In this document: positions 29,720 to 42,975 of the stretch, piece by piece | How the letters are laid out: the number at the start of each line of letters is the position of its first letter | Position numbering within the stretch: position 1 is the first letter of the stretch | From: Symsagittifera roscoffensis | Taxonomy: Eukaryota; Xenacoelomorpha; Acoela; Convolutidae | Direction of reading: 5' to 3' | Length of the DNA stretch: 64,000 bases | Assembly (NCBI RefSeq): GCF_963678635.1 | Contig: NW_026971731.1 | Span: 98,333-162,332, forward strand | Program-made: the position numbers and the translations under genes | Notes under the pieces: model-generated | Told to the model about the DNA's origin: nothing | Seen by the model: only the letters and a program-made list of their open reading frames with translations | Databases searched by the model: none

Positions 29720-32683
29720 ATTTCCTACTGCCTATACACTAAATTCGATTACTAGTGTCATTTTAGTTTGACTATTGATAATAATAACACAACACAATAA
29801 AATTCAAAAGTTTCTTTTAAATAGTGACCGCGAATCCTTGTAGGTTATCACGGTACAGCGTGTATACAGTTTATTCACAATAATCATTTATTAGTTGTGA
29901 GATGTAGAGCTAGCACAGTATGATGATGTCAGTCTATTTAAAAGACAGTGTATTCACTACTCAATCAAGCACAAATATTATTGATTTAAAACGAGAAATA
30001 ACATATAAGAATATTTCTATGAAAAACATATGTGTATTGTACTTTTAGTTGGTCGTAGTACGACAGTTGAACTTGTATTTGACAGAAAGAGCTTTCCCTG
30101 CTTGGTGCTGCACCAAACAGACAAAAACTCGAAGGCAGTTTTTTTTTCTCAAGTGGGCGTCTTTTGCACCCGCTGAGTCATGTGTTACCTATCTGCCTTT
30201 GGACTGCCCGAGCTAGACCCACTGAAATCCTCAGGGCAGTCAATTTTCCAGAAAAAAAATGTCAGGGATTTCAGTCTACACTAATGAGTTACACACTCTT
30301 GTTCAATTTAGACTTAGTGTCGCGAATGTCCGAGTTTAGACCTGTTTTGTTTTGATTTGGTTTTTTACTAAAGCCGAGTTACCAGTGCATCTCCTAAAAA
30401 CCTAATACCCTTAACTACTTTTTATTCTGTTGTCTTCTCAAGTTTTGACAAAAATCGGAGATCTCTGGATTGACAAAAATCGGACCCCTCCGGATTGGTA
30501 AAATTGCAACCCCTCCAGTTTGGGACTTCCTGTTTTGTAAAAAGTTGGACCTCTCCGGATTGGGACCCCTCCGGATTGGGACCCCTCCGGATTGCGTCCC
30601 CTCCTGTTTTGTAAAAAATTTGACCCCTCCGGATTGGGACCCCTCTAAATTAGAAAAAATGGGACCCCTCCGGATTGGGACCCCTCAGGTTTTGTAAAAA
30701 TAGCTTTCCGGAGACTTCCTAATTTTTCAACCTATACCCTTCCGGATACGTTCTCCGATGCTATTATGCTGTTCGAATCAAATAGGAAGTGTATGCAGTC
30801 CTTCCCTAATCTTTCCGGATTGAAGTTAAGCCTCTTATTTGACGATTCATCCTAACGGTGAAGGGTCTTATCGCTAGCCTAATTTCGGCTCGACTAAGGT
30901 TCTCTGGTGCCTTTAGCCTTCCGTTTTTGTCTAGAACAGCTTACAATTGCCTTATATGACCGTGACTACCTTTTGGTGGAGTGTAAGGGCCTTGCAAAAC
31001 TTTTTTTATAAAACGTGAAGGGTCTACCTTCGCAAATTAGTGAATTTGCTAAAAACAATCCTAAAAAAATTCAAGCTCTCTTTTTTGAATAATTGAGGTT
31101 TTTATTAGTAAGCTCAGCTAATTTATGATCTAATGACACTAAGATCAACTGAATTTGTTTATTAGTTCTAAAGTCATTAACCAGAACTTCTTTTTTCTAA
31201 ATTAAAAAACTTTCGCTCTTATATGTTCCGCCCAACTTTTTCCGCAATTCTGTTCTTTTCGACTTAAAAATTACTGATCTGAAATCAAAAGGCCTATACT
31301 CTTCTAGTTCGATGCAAAAAACCCGATCTAAAACGCTTTAGTTGAAAAAAAATTGTGAAAAACTATGCTATCTGGACCCCTCCGGATTGATGAACCCACT
31401 GAATCAAACACGTTAAGTTCGATTTGTCTGTAACCCGGAAGGATATCGGCAAACGGACTTTGAAACCTGTCGACTCACTAGTTGACGTTGTCCGAACATT
31501 TATTTTTAGGTCCTAACTCAAAATTTTCAAAAACATTTCTGATTCTATAGTGTTCCGTTTTCTCGAAAATCGCGAAAATTCGGTTTTTGGTACCAAAATA
31601 GTTCCAACCAATTCTGAACTCAACTCAACCGGTTTTACCTATTATACTAGCACAGTTACTATGTAACTCACTAGTTAAGCGCTTTTTTCAACTCAAAAAC
31701 ATCGGTATCTCAAAAATCGCGATTTGTCGAGGGATCAAAATATCGCTATTTTCACCCTAAAAACCGGTCTGCTTACTGTGTTTTTCACTGAAAAACGATA
31801 GACGAGTATTAATATAGGCTCTATTAAAAAAAACAGTAAAACTATACCCCTCCGGGTTTGCTCCGATATATCCGAATATCCGAATTAAGGTGCTAAAAAC
31901 TCAGAAATTCGCAGTTCGGCGAAGGGTCACTACTGTCGAGGCCCCACAGATTACTTTTTTTTTGTACCAAAAGGGGAACAAAGCTTGTTAACGGTACCCA
32001 ACAGTCGAATGTTTTTGTCGTGGAACCCCCTCTTGTCACTCCTTGTACTGCTTGCCGGATCAGTCTTCTTCACTAATCCCGAGACCCTTCCAGATTGAGC
32101 GCAAATCAGCAGACCCTTCCGGATTGAGCGCAAATTAGCATTAACGCGCTTAAATACTCAAATAACCCTACAGTACAAGCCTCACAAACGGGCCACAAAA
32201 AAGATCGTAACGATTCTGATTGATATAAATGCCTGTAAAAACAATATATCTATCAACAACGAACGGGAGGGTCGGATCACCTCTTGTCTGGGGTGATGAT
32301 TTCTACTGATTTTTTTTTTACTTTTTCCTTGTTTTTGGTTTTTCCGTTTTTTTGGGTTTTTTGTTTTTCTTGGGTAGTATAGTACTTTTTGTTTGGTTTT
32401 TTATTTGTCTTTGAGTTTTTTTGGTCTCAGACATCTCAGGGAACGAGGGGGACGGCCGATTCCCCCACCCTTCCTGGTTCGTGAATTTTCGGTCCTAACT
32501 AAGCTAAAAAGCTATTCACGGGAATCCGGAAGGCTTCCCTGTTCCGAACTACCCTTCCGCCCCCGCAATTGGGGCCTATTAGGGCATTATCATGAGCATA
32601 CGCTCGGCGCGGAGTGCTCGTTAACGGTTCTGCCGGTCATGATGTTAAAAAAGAATAACACCCAGGAGCGCCATAAAAACATC
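29720..32683 (-). other. Leader of element B, distal copy
   Basis: About 2.96 kb between LTR and gag. It has dense ACCCCTCCGG (plus-strand) motifs at 30478-30690, about ten in 210 bp, and more near 31375 and 31850. No credible ORF; the short plus-strand ORF at 30470-30697 is a translation of the motif array. Confidence 0.65.
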
Positions 32684-33594
32684 TGTTAAACATAAGCCCG
32701 GAAGTAAAATTCGACGAAAAATAAAGCTAGTTCCTAAGACGACTGGCCAACGTCTAAACAGAGCTCAACGTGCTTTTCACCGTCTCTACCAAAGCCAGTT
32801 CTTTTGGTGGTCTTTTCAACATCGGGTCGACAAAAACAAAAACAAAAGTTCTCCGGCTTCGACCAGAACGCTCAAATTAGCTTACTTAAATGCAAAATTA
32901 GTGAGCTCATGGCTGGGTCTCAGAATCTCCAGACCAAGAGGTCACTCCTAAGAACAGGGCTACAACTATTTGTTATATTATTTTTGTTTTTGTTCAGTAG
33001 ATAAAAATCATCATCTTATCAAAGATGGATCAACCCCTTCCCCTAACTCTTAGCTTCTCATCTTCGAAAACTGAATTCAAAATTTAAGTCACTTCAATTC
33101 AGGACATAATCGGGAAGCTTAAAGTTTACTTTAAAAAAATCTAAGCTCAAGTCCCGCGACCTCTCCGATTTTCTGAATCCGGGGAAATGACACCCTTATC
33201 TCCTCTCCGGAGGGCTGTTTTATACCAATCACCGATGTTGTGAACGGCCTTGCAACGATTGTAGCGACACAATCGTTGGAACTCGGGGCGGTCTCTGCTA
33301 ACACTCTGTCGTATTCTCGTTGTTCTCTCAATCATTGTTGTTGTCGCCGTTGCAACTACTGTTGTTGTTCTGACTTAATTCTGGATTACTTCCAAACTGG
33401 CCGTTTTTGACGTTTCTCAGAAGTGTGTCGTCACAAATCGAATTTTTAAACTTTAAGAATTTCCGAATCCTTTAGCCTTCACAATTTGACTAATCGTTCC
33501 TATAACACTGTTAATCCTTCAAAACTGCTAATTCGGAAGGTTAGCTGCTAATAATACGAATCGGCATTTTGCTCCATTCTGGTCGAATGTCACA
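32684..33594 (-). repeat. 5' LTR of element B
   Basis: 911 bp. On the minus strand it starts TGTGACATTCGACC and ends with a TGTTTAACA variant of the right end. The hairpin is at 33250-33281 (plus strand). The TATA box is not clean. It is bounded on the right by non-element DNA (TAACGCGGTAATTATT), which is also found after the duplicated LTR at 36131. Confidence 0.85.
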
Positions 33595-35168
33595 TAACGC
33601 GGTAATTATTTAAAAAGAAAAGACGCCACAAACCATTCAATTTACCTTTGTATGCCAATGACGTCATTTTGTGAACAGAAATGACGTCAGCACGCACGCA
33701 TTATTTTCCTTTGCTGCCATTGTGTGTTTATTTAAATGAAAGTGACGTCACAACCCACAGAAATTTCCTTCTATAGTAATGACTCCATCCCTTAAATTCA
33801 AAAGACGTCGCTACCCACGCAATTCTTCCTTTCATGTTAAGGACGCCATCGCCATCGGAAATTTTGTTCGTAAATTCTAGAATTTTTCCGGAAACATTTT
33901 CAACCGTTCAGAACTCGAGTTCTAGACATAACTTCAGATAAAGAGTAATAAATTTTAGAAAGTGTTAATTTAAAAAAAAAGAGTTTTCCCGAGTTACCAT
34001 TCAGCGAAAAACAAAATGTTTCCTTTTTGAAGAAAGAATTATAGATCCTTTTTTTTCACAATTTGTTGGACAATTAGGTAGTCCAAAATTGAGTTCCCCG
34101 AATAAACAGAAGCCTACTCAGGGAAACTAACTCAACCAAAGTGTTTCTTTTGAACCGACTTTGAGTATCAAAGATTTGAACTTACTGCTGATTTAAATCT
34201 GACTAGAAAAGAAATAATTTGTTGTTCTATTTGAATTTGATCAAAAAGTCGTTTTATTTTAAATCAAATACTCATTTTAAGTCCTACTTAATTCCAGAAT
34301 TTGTCAAAACTCCTCAGCAAAACTCTTATTTGTTGATTTCGTCAAAGATTTCTTTGTTCAAAACCCTGCAAAATCAGATTGGAATGTGACTTTTATAGAT
34401 TTTCTTTGAAAACTTCATCAATTTCCAGCTCAAAATCTTCTCAAAAATACATCAAAACAAAAACACTTAACTATATATTTAAAAAAAAAAACAATTTCTC
34501 ATTGATTATAAGCGAAAAGTTCAATGAGTTTTTGAGAAAACTTACGGAGATGCGACTTTCCAGATTTTTTTTCCTGTGTTACTTATATCGCTGATAGTTT
34601 TTACTTTTACTGCAAACAATTTGTGATAAACTTTTTGTAATTTTTGTTGTGGAAAACGTTTGCATATTGGGAAAAATTAAGTTCTATTTAACTTCTTTTT
34701 TTATCAAAAGCATCATAAAAAAATAAATTAAGGCAGGGAGTAGCACTCAAAATCAAAAAAAATGAAAACTTTTGTCTTTGATTTAAAAATTTATTTGCAA
34801 TAAAAACGCGCGTTTTTGCATTTGCATTAAAAAATATGTTTGGTTTTTGGCAAAGGTTGTTTTCGAACAATCATCAAAAAAGCGTCATGCATTTTTTTCC
34901 TCGAAAATATGCCTACTTGTGGAAAAAGTTAAAAAACTTTTTTGCAACATGTAAAAAAGTAATTTTGTTTTTTGCACACTTGTTGAAAAAATCTCTTTAG
35001 GAAAACTGCAATAAATTTTATTTGCAATTCAAAAAAGTTTTTCTTGCACTGTTGAAAATTAAAGTTTAAGAATCTCTTTGTGCGACTTTTGATCATTTAA
35101 AGTCTTATCTCAATCAAACACCTCAGAAAAACCATGTATTTTGATACGGAATAGCACTCGAAATCAAA
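33595..35168. other. AT-rich flank (X-like module), first copy
   Basis: No gene seen. A GACGTCA-type repeat array lies at 33656-33850; then AT-rich sequence with FFL/KKK-type chance ORFs, and the string GGAATAGCACTCGAAATCAAA near 35153, which recurs about ten times in the right half of the window. Confidence 0.6.
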
Positions 35169-35223
35169 TCTGCCGTTCATGATGTTAAAAAAGAATAACA
35201 CCCAGGAGCAGCATAAAAACATC

Positions 35224-36131
35224 TGTTACATTCGCCCGGAAGTAAATATCGACGGAAAATAAAGCTAGTTCCTAAGACCACTGGCCAACGTCTAAACAGA
35301 GCTCTACGTGCTTTTCACCGTCTCTACCAAAGCCAGTTCTTTTTATGGTCTTTTCAACATCGGGTCGACAAAAACGTTACTGTTATCCGGCTTCGACCAG
35401 AGCGCTCAAATTAGCTTACTTAAATGTAGAATTAGTGAGCTCATGGCTGGGTCTCAGTATACCCAGACCATTAGGTCACTCCTAAGAACAAGGCTACAAC
35501 TATTTGTTATATTATTATTGTTTTTGTTCAGTAGATAAAAATCATCATCCTATCGAAGATGGATCAACCCTTTCCCCTAACTCCTAGCTTCTCATCCTCG
35601 GAAAATGAATTCAAATGCTAAATCAATTCAATTTAGGACATAATCGGGATAATAAAAAAAAATTATTTAAAAAGTTCTAAGTTCAAGTCCCGCGACCCCT
35701 CCGAATTTCTGAATCCGGGGAAACAACACCCTTATCTCCTCTCCGGAGGGCTGTTTTATACCATTCACCGTTGTTGTGAACGGCCTTGCAACGATTGTAG
35801 CGACACAATCGTTGGAACTCGGAGCGGTCTCTGCTAACACTCTGTCGTATTCTCGTTTTTTCTCTCAATTATTGTTGTTGTCGCCGTTGCAACTACTGTT
35901 GTTGTTCTGACTTAATTCTGGATTACTTCCAAACTGGCCGTTTTTGACGTTTCTCAGAAGTGTGTCGTCACAAATCGAATTTTTAAACTATAAGAATTTC
36001 CGAATCCTTTAGCCTTCACAATTTGACTAATCGTTCCTATAACACTATTAATCCTTCAAAACTGCTAATTCGGAAGGCTAGCTGCTAATAATACGAATCG
36101 GAATTTTGGTCCATTCTGGTCGAATGTCACA
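35224..36131 (-). repeat. Second LTR copy (solo in appearance)
   Basis: 908 bp. The right end TGTTACA is intact (unlike 32684), and the left end is TGTGACATTCG in element orientation. The hairpin is at 35786-35817. It has the same downstream flank as the LTR at 33594, so it was copied with the flank. Confidence 0.85.
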
Positions 36132-37725
36132 TAACGCGGTAATTATTTAAATAGAAAAGACGCCACAAACCACTCAATTTACCTTTGTATGCCAATGACG
36201 TCATTTTGTGAACAGAAATGACGTCAGCACGCACGCATTATTTTCCTTTGCTGCCATTGCGTGTTTATTTAAATGAAAGTGACGTCACAACCCACGGAAT
36301 TTTCCTTCTATAGTAATGACTCCATCCCTTAAATTCAAAAGACGTCGCTACCCACGCAATTCTTCCTTTCATGTTAAGGACACCATCGCCATCGGAAATT
36401 TTGTTCGAAAATTCTAGAATTTTTCCGGAAACAATTTCAACCGTTCAGAACTCGAGTTCTAGACATAACTTCAGATAAAGAGTAATAAATTTTAGAAAGT
36501 GTTAATTTAAAAAAAAAAGAGTTTTCCCGAGTTACCATTCAGCGAAAAATAAAATGTTTCCTTTTTGAAGAAAGAATTATAGATCCTTTTTTTTCACAAT
36601 TTGTTGGACAATTATGTAGTCCAAAATTGAGTTTCCCGAATAAACAGAAGCCTATTCAGGGAAACTAACTCAATCAAAGTGTTTCTTTTGAACCGAGTTT
36701 TGAGTATCAAAGATTTAAACTTACTGCTGATTTACATCTGACTAGAAAATAAATATTTTGTTGTTTAATTTGAATTTGATCAAAAAAACGTTTTATTTTA
36801 AATCAAATTACTCATTTTAAGTTCTACTTATTGCAGAGTTTGTCAAAACTCCTCAGCAAAACTCTTATTTTTTGATTTCGTCAAAGATTTCTTCGTTCAA
36901 AAACTTGCATGATCAGGTTTGGAATGCGACTTTTATAGATTTTCTTTAAAAACTTCATCAATTTCCAGCTCAAAATCTTCTCAAAAATACATCAAAACAA
37001 AACACTTGACTATCTATTTAAAAAAAACAGTTTCTCATTGATTATAAGCGAAAAGTTCAATGAGTGTTTGAGAAAACTTACGGAGATGCGACTTTCCCGA
37101 TTTTTTTTCTGTGTTACTTATATCGCTGATAGTTTTTACTTTTACTGCAAACAGTTTGTGATAAATATTTTGTATTTTTTTTTGTGGAAAACGTTTGCAT
37201 ACTGGGAAAACTTAAGTTCTATTTAACTTCTTTTTTTATGAAAAGCATCATAAAAAAAAACTAAATTAAGGCAGGGAGTAGCACTCAAAATCAAAAAAAT
37301 TGAAAACTTTTGTCTTTGATTTAAAAATTTATTTACAATAATAACGTGCGTTTTTGCATTTGCATTAAAAAATATGTTTGGTTTTTGGCAAAGGTTTTTT
37401 TCGAACAATCATGAAAAAAGCGTCATGAATTTTTTCCTCGAAAATTTTGCCTACTTGTTAATAAAGTTAATACAATTTTTGCAACATGTAAAAGTGTAAT
37501 TTTGTTTTTTTGCACATTAGTCGAAAAAATGAAAAAATCTCTATAAGAAAACTGCAATAAATTTTATTTGCATTTCAAATATGTTTTTTACAAGTTTTTC
37601 TTGCACTGTTAAAAATTAAAGTTTAAGAATCTCTTTGCGCTAATTTTGATCATTTAAAAACTTATCTCAATCAAACACCTAAGAAAAACCATGTATTAAG
37701 ATACGGAATAGCACTCGAAATCAAA

Positions 37726-38076
37726 AACAATTAAAATTTTGGCCTTGATTCAAAAAAATGTCATCATAAAAATTAGATTTTTTTTGCATTTGAACGAAAA
37801 ACTATATCTGGTTTTGGCAAATGTTTTTTCTAAAGAATCATGAAAAAACTGCAAAAAGTTTGCATAAGTATTCTTTTTGCAATCTGAAAAAAAAATGATT
37901 TTATTTTTAATCGTTGGAAAATTTTTAAATTGAAATGAAATTAATTTTGACTATACATAAATTTTGACTATGCAAACTATAATTTAATCTATACAAACTC
38001 TGAGCTCAGCAATTTTAGACAGAAATCAAAAATTTCAAATAAATTCTGTCTAAAATAGCTGAACTCAGAGTTTGTA
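37726..38076. other. AT-rich spacer containing one arm of a foldback
   Basis: No gene. It separates the 2.54-kb and 1.39-kb duplications; its last 90 bp form most of the foldback described next. Confidence 0.5.
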
Positions 38077-38081
38077 TAGAT
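37987..38081. repeat. 38-bp foldback with 19-nt spacer
   Basis: Arms 37987-38024 and 38044-38081 pair at 36 of 38 positions (ATCTATACAAACTCTGAG at the base, TTTTAGACAGAA next to the spacer). It could be a miniature inverted-repeat remnant, a small hairpin RNA, or a palindrome formed by a template switch. The right arm overlaps the start of the 1.39-kb tandem repeat. Confidence 0.75.
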
Positions 38082-40857
38082 GCAAGATTTTTGTTAGAAC
38101 TTATATAAATTTTTCAATCTTTCTCCAAACAATTCGTTTCCTTGAAACGCTTGTTGTTCTTTCACCTCCTTTTCATCGTAAATTATGCTAAACAACAAAA
38201 CTAAATTGATTGAAATTTTCCCCACTTGATGTGAAAACAATTGAATAGGAACTGTGTTTGTACAAAAATTAAATTCCATCAATTTCTTAGTTTTTGAACT
38301 GATTTTTCTTTAATCTCTGAATAATTTGGCAAAGATATGTTTCTTTTAAAAGTAAACCAAATTTGCAACTTTCCAGAGAACGGAAAGAATCTTGAGTAGA
38401 CACGCAACAGTCTTGCGTTACTTTGTTTTTCTCGTAAAACTCAATTGACTCTTTGTGACAAACAAAATTATTGATTGAATCCATTTAGATAACCACTTAT
38501 ATTAAAAATGTCTTCATTCTTCACGCAATTTTTACTATTTTGGTGATGATGTCATTTTTTAAATTGAAGTGACCTCACCGACCAAGCAAAAATTAAACAT
38601 TGATAAGGCCGTCTTTATTTAAATTGAAGAGACGGTATCAACCACGAAATTTTCCTTTGTATGGTAATGACGTCGTTTTTAAACAGAGGTAACGTCAGCA
38701 TCCACGAAATTTTCCTATTTTGACGATGACGTGATTATTAAAATGGAAGTGACGTCACAACCCAAGGAATTTTCCTTCTATAGCTATGACTTCATTCTTT
38801 AATTAAAAGTGACATCGCTAGCTACTCAACTTTTTCATTTATATTTAACGCCTTTAAAAGTTTCCTTCGGAAATTGTGGAACTTTTCGCAAAAATTTCCT
38901 TTCATTCACAACCTGAGTTCTATACAAAACTTTGGATGAAGATTAATCGTTTTTGGAAAAAGTTAATTTAAAAAGAAGATATTAGTCTGCAGGAAAAAAG
39001 AAAATATTCCGTTTGATTTTTTTTGAAGTAATAATTACAGATTCTTATTTTTTTCACAAATTTTGGACATTTCTGTAGTCTAAAAATGAGTTCCCCGAGG
39101 TTTGAGTATCAAAGATTTAAACTTGTTGCTCAATTTCATCTGACTAGGAAATACATTTTTAAATGTTTTAGAAAATTTGAATTTGATGGGAGAGTTGCTT
39201 TATTTTATTTCAAAGACTCTTTTTAAGTCCTAACCAATTCCAGATTTTGTCCAAAATCCCCAGCCCAGTTCTTATTTTTCCATTTCGTCAAAGATTTTCT
39301 CGTTCAAGATCGTGCATGATCAGGTTTGCAGTGACATTTCCATAGGCTTACTTCCCAAAATTACATCAAAATCAAAGCACTCGACTATCTTCTCAAAAGT
39401 GAACATGTCTCATCGATTATAGACAAAAAATTCAAGGACTTGTTGAGAAAACTTTTCATTTTTTCATCATAGATGCAACGTTTTTGTTAGAACTTGTATA
39501 AATTTTTCAATCTTTCTCCAAACAATTCGTTTCCTTGAAACGCTTGTTGTTCATTCACCTCCTTTTCATCGTAAATTATGCTAAACAACAAAACTAAATT
39601 GATTGAAATTTTTCCCACTTGATGTGAAAACAATTGAATAGGAACTGTGTTTGTACAAAAATTAAATTCCATCAATTTCTTAGTATTTGAACTGATTTTT
39701 CTTTAATCTCTGAATAATTTGGCAAAGATATGTTTCTTTTAAAAGTAAACCAAATTTGCAACTTTCCAGAGAACAGAAAGAATCTTGAGTAGACACGCAA
39801 CAGTCTTGCGTTACTTTGTTTTTCTCGTAAAACTCAATTGACTCTTTGTGACAAACAAAATTATTGATTGAATCCATTTAGATAACCACTTATATTAAAA
39901 ATGTCTTCATTCTTTACGCAATTTTTACTATTTTGGTGATGATGTCATTTTTTAAATTGAAGTGACCTCACCGACCAAGCAAAAATTAAACATTGATAAG
40001 GCCGTCTTTATTTAAATTGAAGATACGGTAACAACCACGAAATTTTCCTTTGTATGGTAATGACGTCGTTTTTAAACAGAGGTAACGTCAGCATCCACGA
40101 AATTTTCCTATTTTGACGATGACGTGATTATTAAAATGGAAGTGACGTCACAACCCAAGGAATTTTCCTTCTATAGCTATGACTTCATTCTTTAATTAAA
40201 AGTGACATCGCTAGCTACGCAACTTTTTCATTTATATTTAACGCCTTTAAAAGTTTCCTTCGGAAATTGTGGAACTTTTCGGAAAAATTTCCTTTCATTC
40301 ACAACCTGAGTTCTATACAAAACTTTGGATGAAGATTAATCGTTTTTGGAAAAAGTTAATTTAAAAAGAAGATATTAATCTGCAGGAAAAAAGAAAATAT
40401 TCCGTTTGATTTTTTTTTGAAGTAATAATTACAGATTCTAATTTTTTTCACAAATTTTGGACATTTCTGTAGTCTAAAAATGAGTTCCCCGAGGTTTGAG
40501 TATCAAAGATTTAAACTTGTTGCTCAATTTCATCTGAATAGGAAATACATTTTTAAATGTTTTAGAAAATTTGAATTTGATGGGAGAGTTGCTTTATTTT
40601 ATTTCAAAGACTCTTTTTAAGTCCTAACCAATTCCAGGGTTTGTCCAAAATCCACAGCCCAGTTCTTATTTTTCCATTTCGTCAAAGATTTTCTCGTTCA
40701 AGATCGTGCATGATCAGGTTTGGAGTGATATTTCCAAAGGCTTACTTCCCAAAATTACATCAAAATCAAAGCACTTGACTATCTTCTCAAAAGTGAACAT
40801 GTCTCATTGATTATAGACAAAAAACTCAACTTGTTGAGAAAACTTTTCATTTTTTCC
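38077..40857. repeat. 1,393-bp tandem duplication (X modules)
   Basis: Units 38077-39469 and 39470-40857 are nearly identical. Both hold the same minus-strand open frames (38094-38282 with 39487-39675, and 38287-38484 with 39680-39877), GACGTCA arrays (38667-38760, 40060-40150) and AT-rich sequence. The open frames recur at other X and Y modules only as decayed similarity, so I do not call them genes. Confidence 0.85.
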
Positions 40858-42686
40858 TTGTGTTACTTATCTCGCCGATAATTTTAGTTTGAACAGTAAA
40901 CAACCTGAGGTAAACTTATTGTATTTTCTTTTGTGAACATTTTTTGCATATAGGGAAAGTTTAAGTTCTCAGAATGAGAAATTGCTTTTATTGATCATGA
41001 CAATTATAACACAAAAAAACACTTTTGTGCTTGGAAACGAAGTGTGATTAGTGAAATGTGAAAAAGCACCTAAAATTGAACTTTGTTTCCGGTTAGACAC
41101 GACATTTTATAAAGGCACTGGGCTAGAAAGAAGGTAAACTTTGATTGACTACGACAATTGCCCATATACAAAAATCAATTCTGATTAGTTAAACCCACAC
41201 ATTCGAGTTAAAGGCACCTCTCACTCTTGGTTAAAAATCTTTTTATTTTCAAATAAACTACTGTCATCTAGATCCACCATCAGCTCTAGAGAATTTGCAC
41301 TTTTTTGAGATCTCATTGGCTTTAGGATTTGTAGACATTATGATTGATGTCTTGTGTTTTGTAATTTGATTTTTTTTGTCCAGGTTTTTTTAAAAAACAG
41401 AAAGGATCAAATAATCAGGTAAGCATAGGTCAAATAAAACTTTTTTCAATCTTTTTTGGACAAATCACATCAGTTTTGCAAAATGCTAAAAAATGTATAA
41501 AAAATTGTGTCTTCTTTAAAAAAAAGGTTTTTTTTTGCACACATCATAGAATAAATCAGAATTTTGCATATTGATAAAAAAATTACATCTTTTGCAACTT
41601 TCGATAATTTCTATATTCTTATTTGCACACTAGTTCAAAAATCCGAAAAAAATCTTCCATATTAAAAAAAAAATATTCAATCCTTTCCCATCTCGAAAAA
41701 AAGTTGTTTACACTGTTAAAACACTAAGTTTTGTGTAACAGAGGGTTTACTGTAGATTTTTTGATTAATTGTTGTAGCGTTGGATTTTTTTAATTTTGGA
41801 GTTGTAAAATTGCGTTGAATAGGTGAAATGCTTCGTTGTGCTTCTGTTGTTGTTTTTGTTTCAGTAACTTCTTCGCTTACAAAATGTGATGGGGTTTGTA
41901 TATCTTGTTGTGTAAGAATTCTATTTTCATTTACGTTATCATGATTTATATATGTAGAATTTAAACACTTATTTCCTGTTCTTTCAGATTGAATTATAGT
42001 TTAAAGGTGTTGCATCAACTGTAAGTGTAAATACTCTAAAACAAACTTTGTTAATAGAGATAGTGCTAATTGTGTGACTTGATATATCTGTTGGTATTAT
42101 GATAAATAAGTCATGAGACCATTCAGGTTCCCAAACACAGTCTTATTCTTCTGCTTCTTTGAAGAGCTTCTTTGTTTTAATGTTAACCTTTGAAAAAACT
42201 GTTTTTTTTGCACGTATTTCAATTAAAAAACATCCGAAAAGCAAAAAATTAGGATATGGAATAGCACTCGAAGTCAAAAGTATTGAAAAGTTTTGGTTTT
42301 GATTTAACAAGATTTCCAAACAAATCTTTGCTTAGTTCTTGCCTTCGCATAATGGGAAAAAGTTTGTTTTTTTTTGACATGGTTTTTTCGCAAAAAAAAT
42401 TTATTTTGAATTAACAAAAATTAACAGCATAATTGACCGGCACAGTATATACAGAACCATAATTAACACTATAACAATCATTTCTTTTGAACAAATCAGA
42501 TTCGTAGTTTGAGTTTTGAATTTTTCGAACTCTTTCTAAAAGTGCTGAGCCCAGAGATTGCGAACTTTTTTTTACGAACGAGTCATTCCCTTGATACGCT
42601 TGGTGTTTTCTCAGACCCTTCTATTGTAATTTATGTTGAACACCTCAACCAAGCTGCTTGAATACCTACCCACCTAATGTGAAAAA

Positions 42687-42748
<62 letters not shown>

Positions 42749-42975
42749 ATAGTTGTAAAAAAAATCTGTGTTTGTATAAAAAGAAAGGACAATCAATTTG
42801 TTGATATATGAAGTTAAATACTTCTTGTGAAGATTTTGGCTAATTGGGGTTACTATTAAAACTAAATGAAACTTGCCATCTCCCAAAAATGATCCAGAAT
42901 TGTGAGTAGAAATGCAATACTCTTTGGTTACTATGTATTTTTCGTAAAATAGAAACAGAAGTAAATACTGCAACA
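40858..42975. repeat. Y module, copy 1
   Basis: It matches 50131-52165 and 55918-57885 over most of its length (for example TTTGTTTCCGGTTAGACACG, and CTTGATACGCTTGGTGTTTT). AT-rich with no gene seen. It includes a (TA)n microsatellite absent from the other copies. Confidence 0.7.
42690..42746. repeat. (TA)n microsatellite
   Basis: About 28 uninterrupted TA units. The homologous places in the other Y modules have none, so the expansion is local. Confidence 0.9.

Larger units (their letters stand above)
23795..32735 (-). repeat. Tandem duplication of LTR tail, leader and gag within element B
   Basis: Two units: 32735-28129 and 28128-23795. Each runs from the LTR tail (GGAACTAGCTTTATTTTCC) through leader and Gag to the codons for AKK. 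At 28120-28135 the gag end is fused directly to the LTR tail with the shared string GGA, so this arose by recombination inside one element, not by two insertions. Similarity between the units is high throughout. Confidence 0.8.
20851..33594 (-). mobile_element. Element B: Ty3/gypsy LTR retrotransposon, 5' part (continues at 1-3155)
   Basis: Read on the minus strand: LTR (33594-32684), leader, Gag start, an internally duplicated LTR tail-leader-gag, then Gag, zinc knuckle, coiled coil, retropepsin and RT up to 20851. Element A interrupts here, and RT, RNase H and integrase follow at 3155-1. The other LTR is outside the window. This order (PR-RT-RH-IN) is Ty3/gypsy. Many frameshifts and stops make it dead, but it would have been the autonomous relative of element A. 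Confidence 0.85.
32629..37725. repeat. 2.54-kb tandem duplication covering LTR and flanking DNA
   Basis: Units 32629-35168 and 35169-37725. The offset is 2537-2557 bp along the length, showing only small indels. Each unit holds 45-55 bp of leader, a full LTR, then about 1.57 kb of flanking AT-rich DNA with a GACGTCA array. The second LTR (35224-36131) is therefore a duplication product. Confidence 0.85.

Noticed and set aside
30470-30697. Repetitive ORF with LRIGTPP-like units
   Set aside because: It is the ACCCCTCCGG motif array read in one frame on the strand opposite to the element.
38094-38484. Two adjacent minus-strand open frames in X modules, repeated at 39487-39877
   Set aside because: They are identical only because of the 1.39-kb duplication. 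Older X and Y copies lack a kept frame and no family is recognised.
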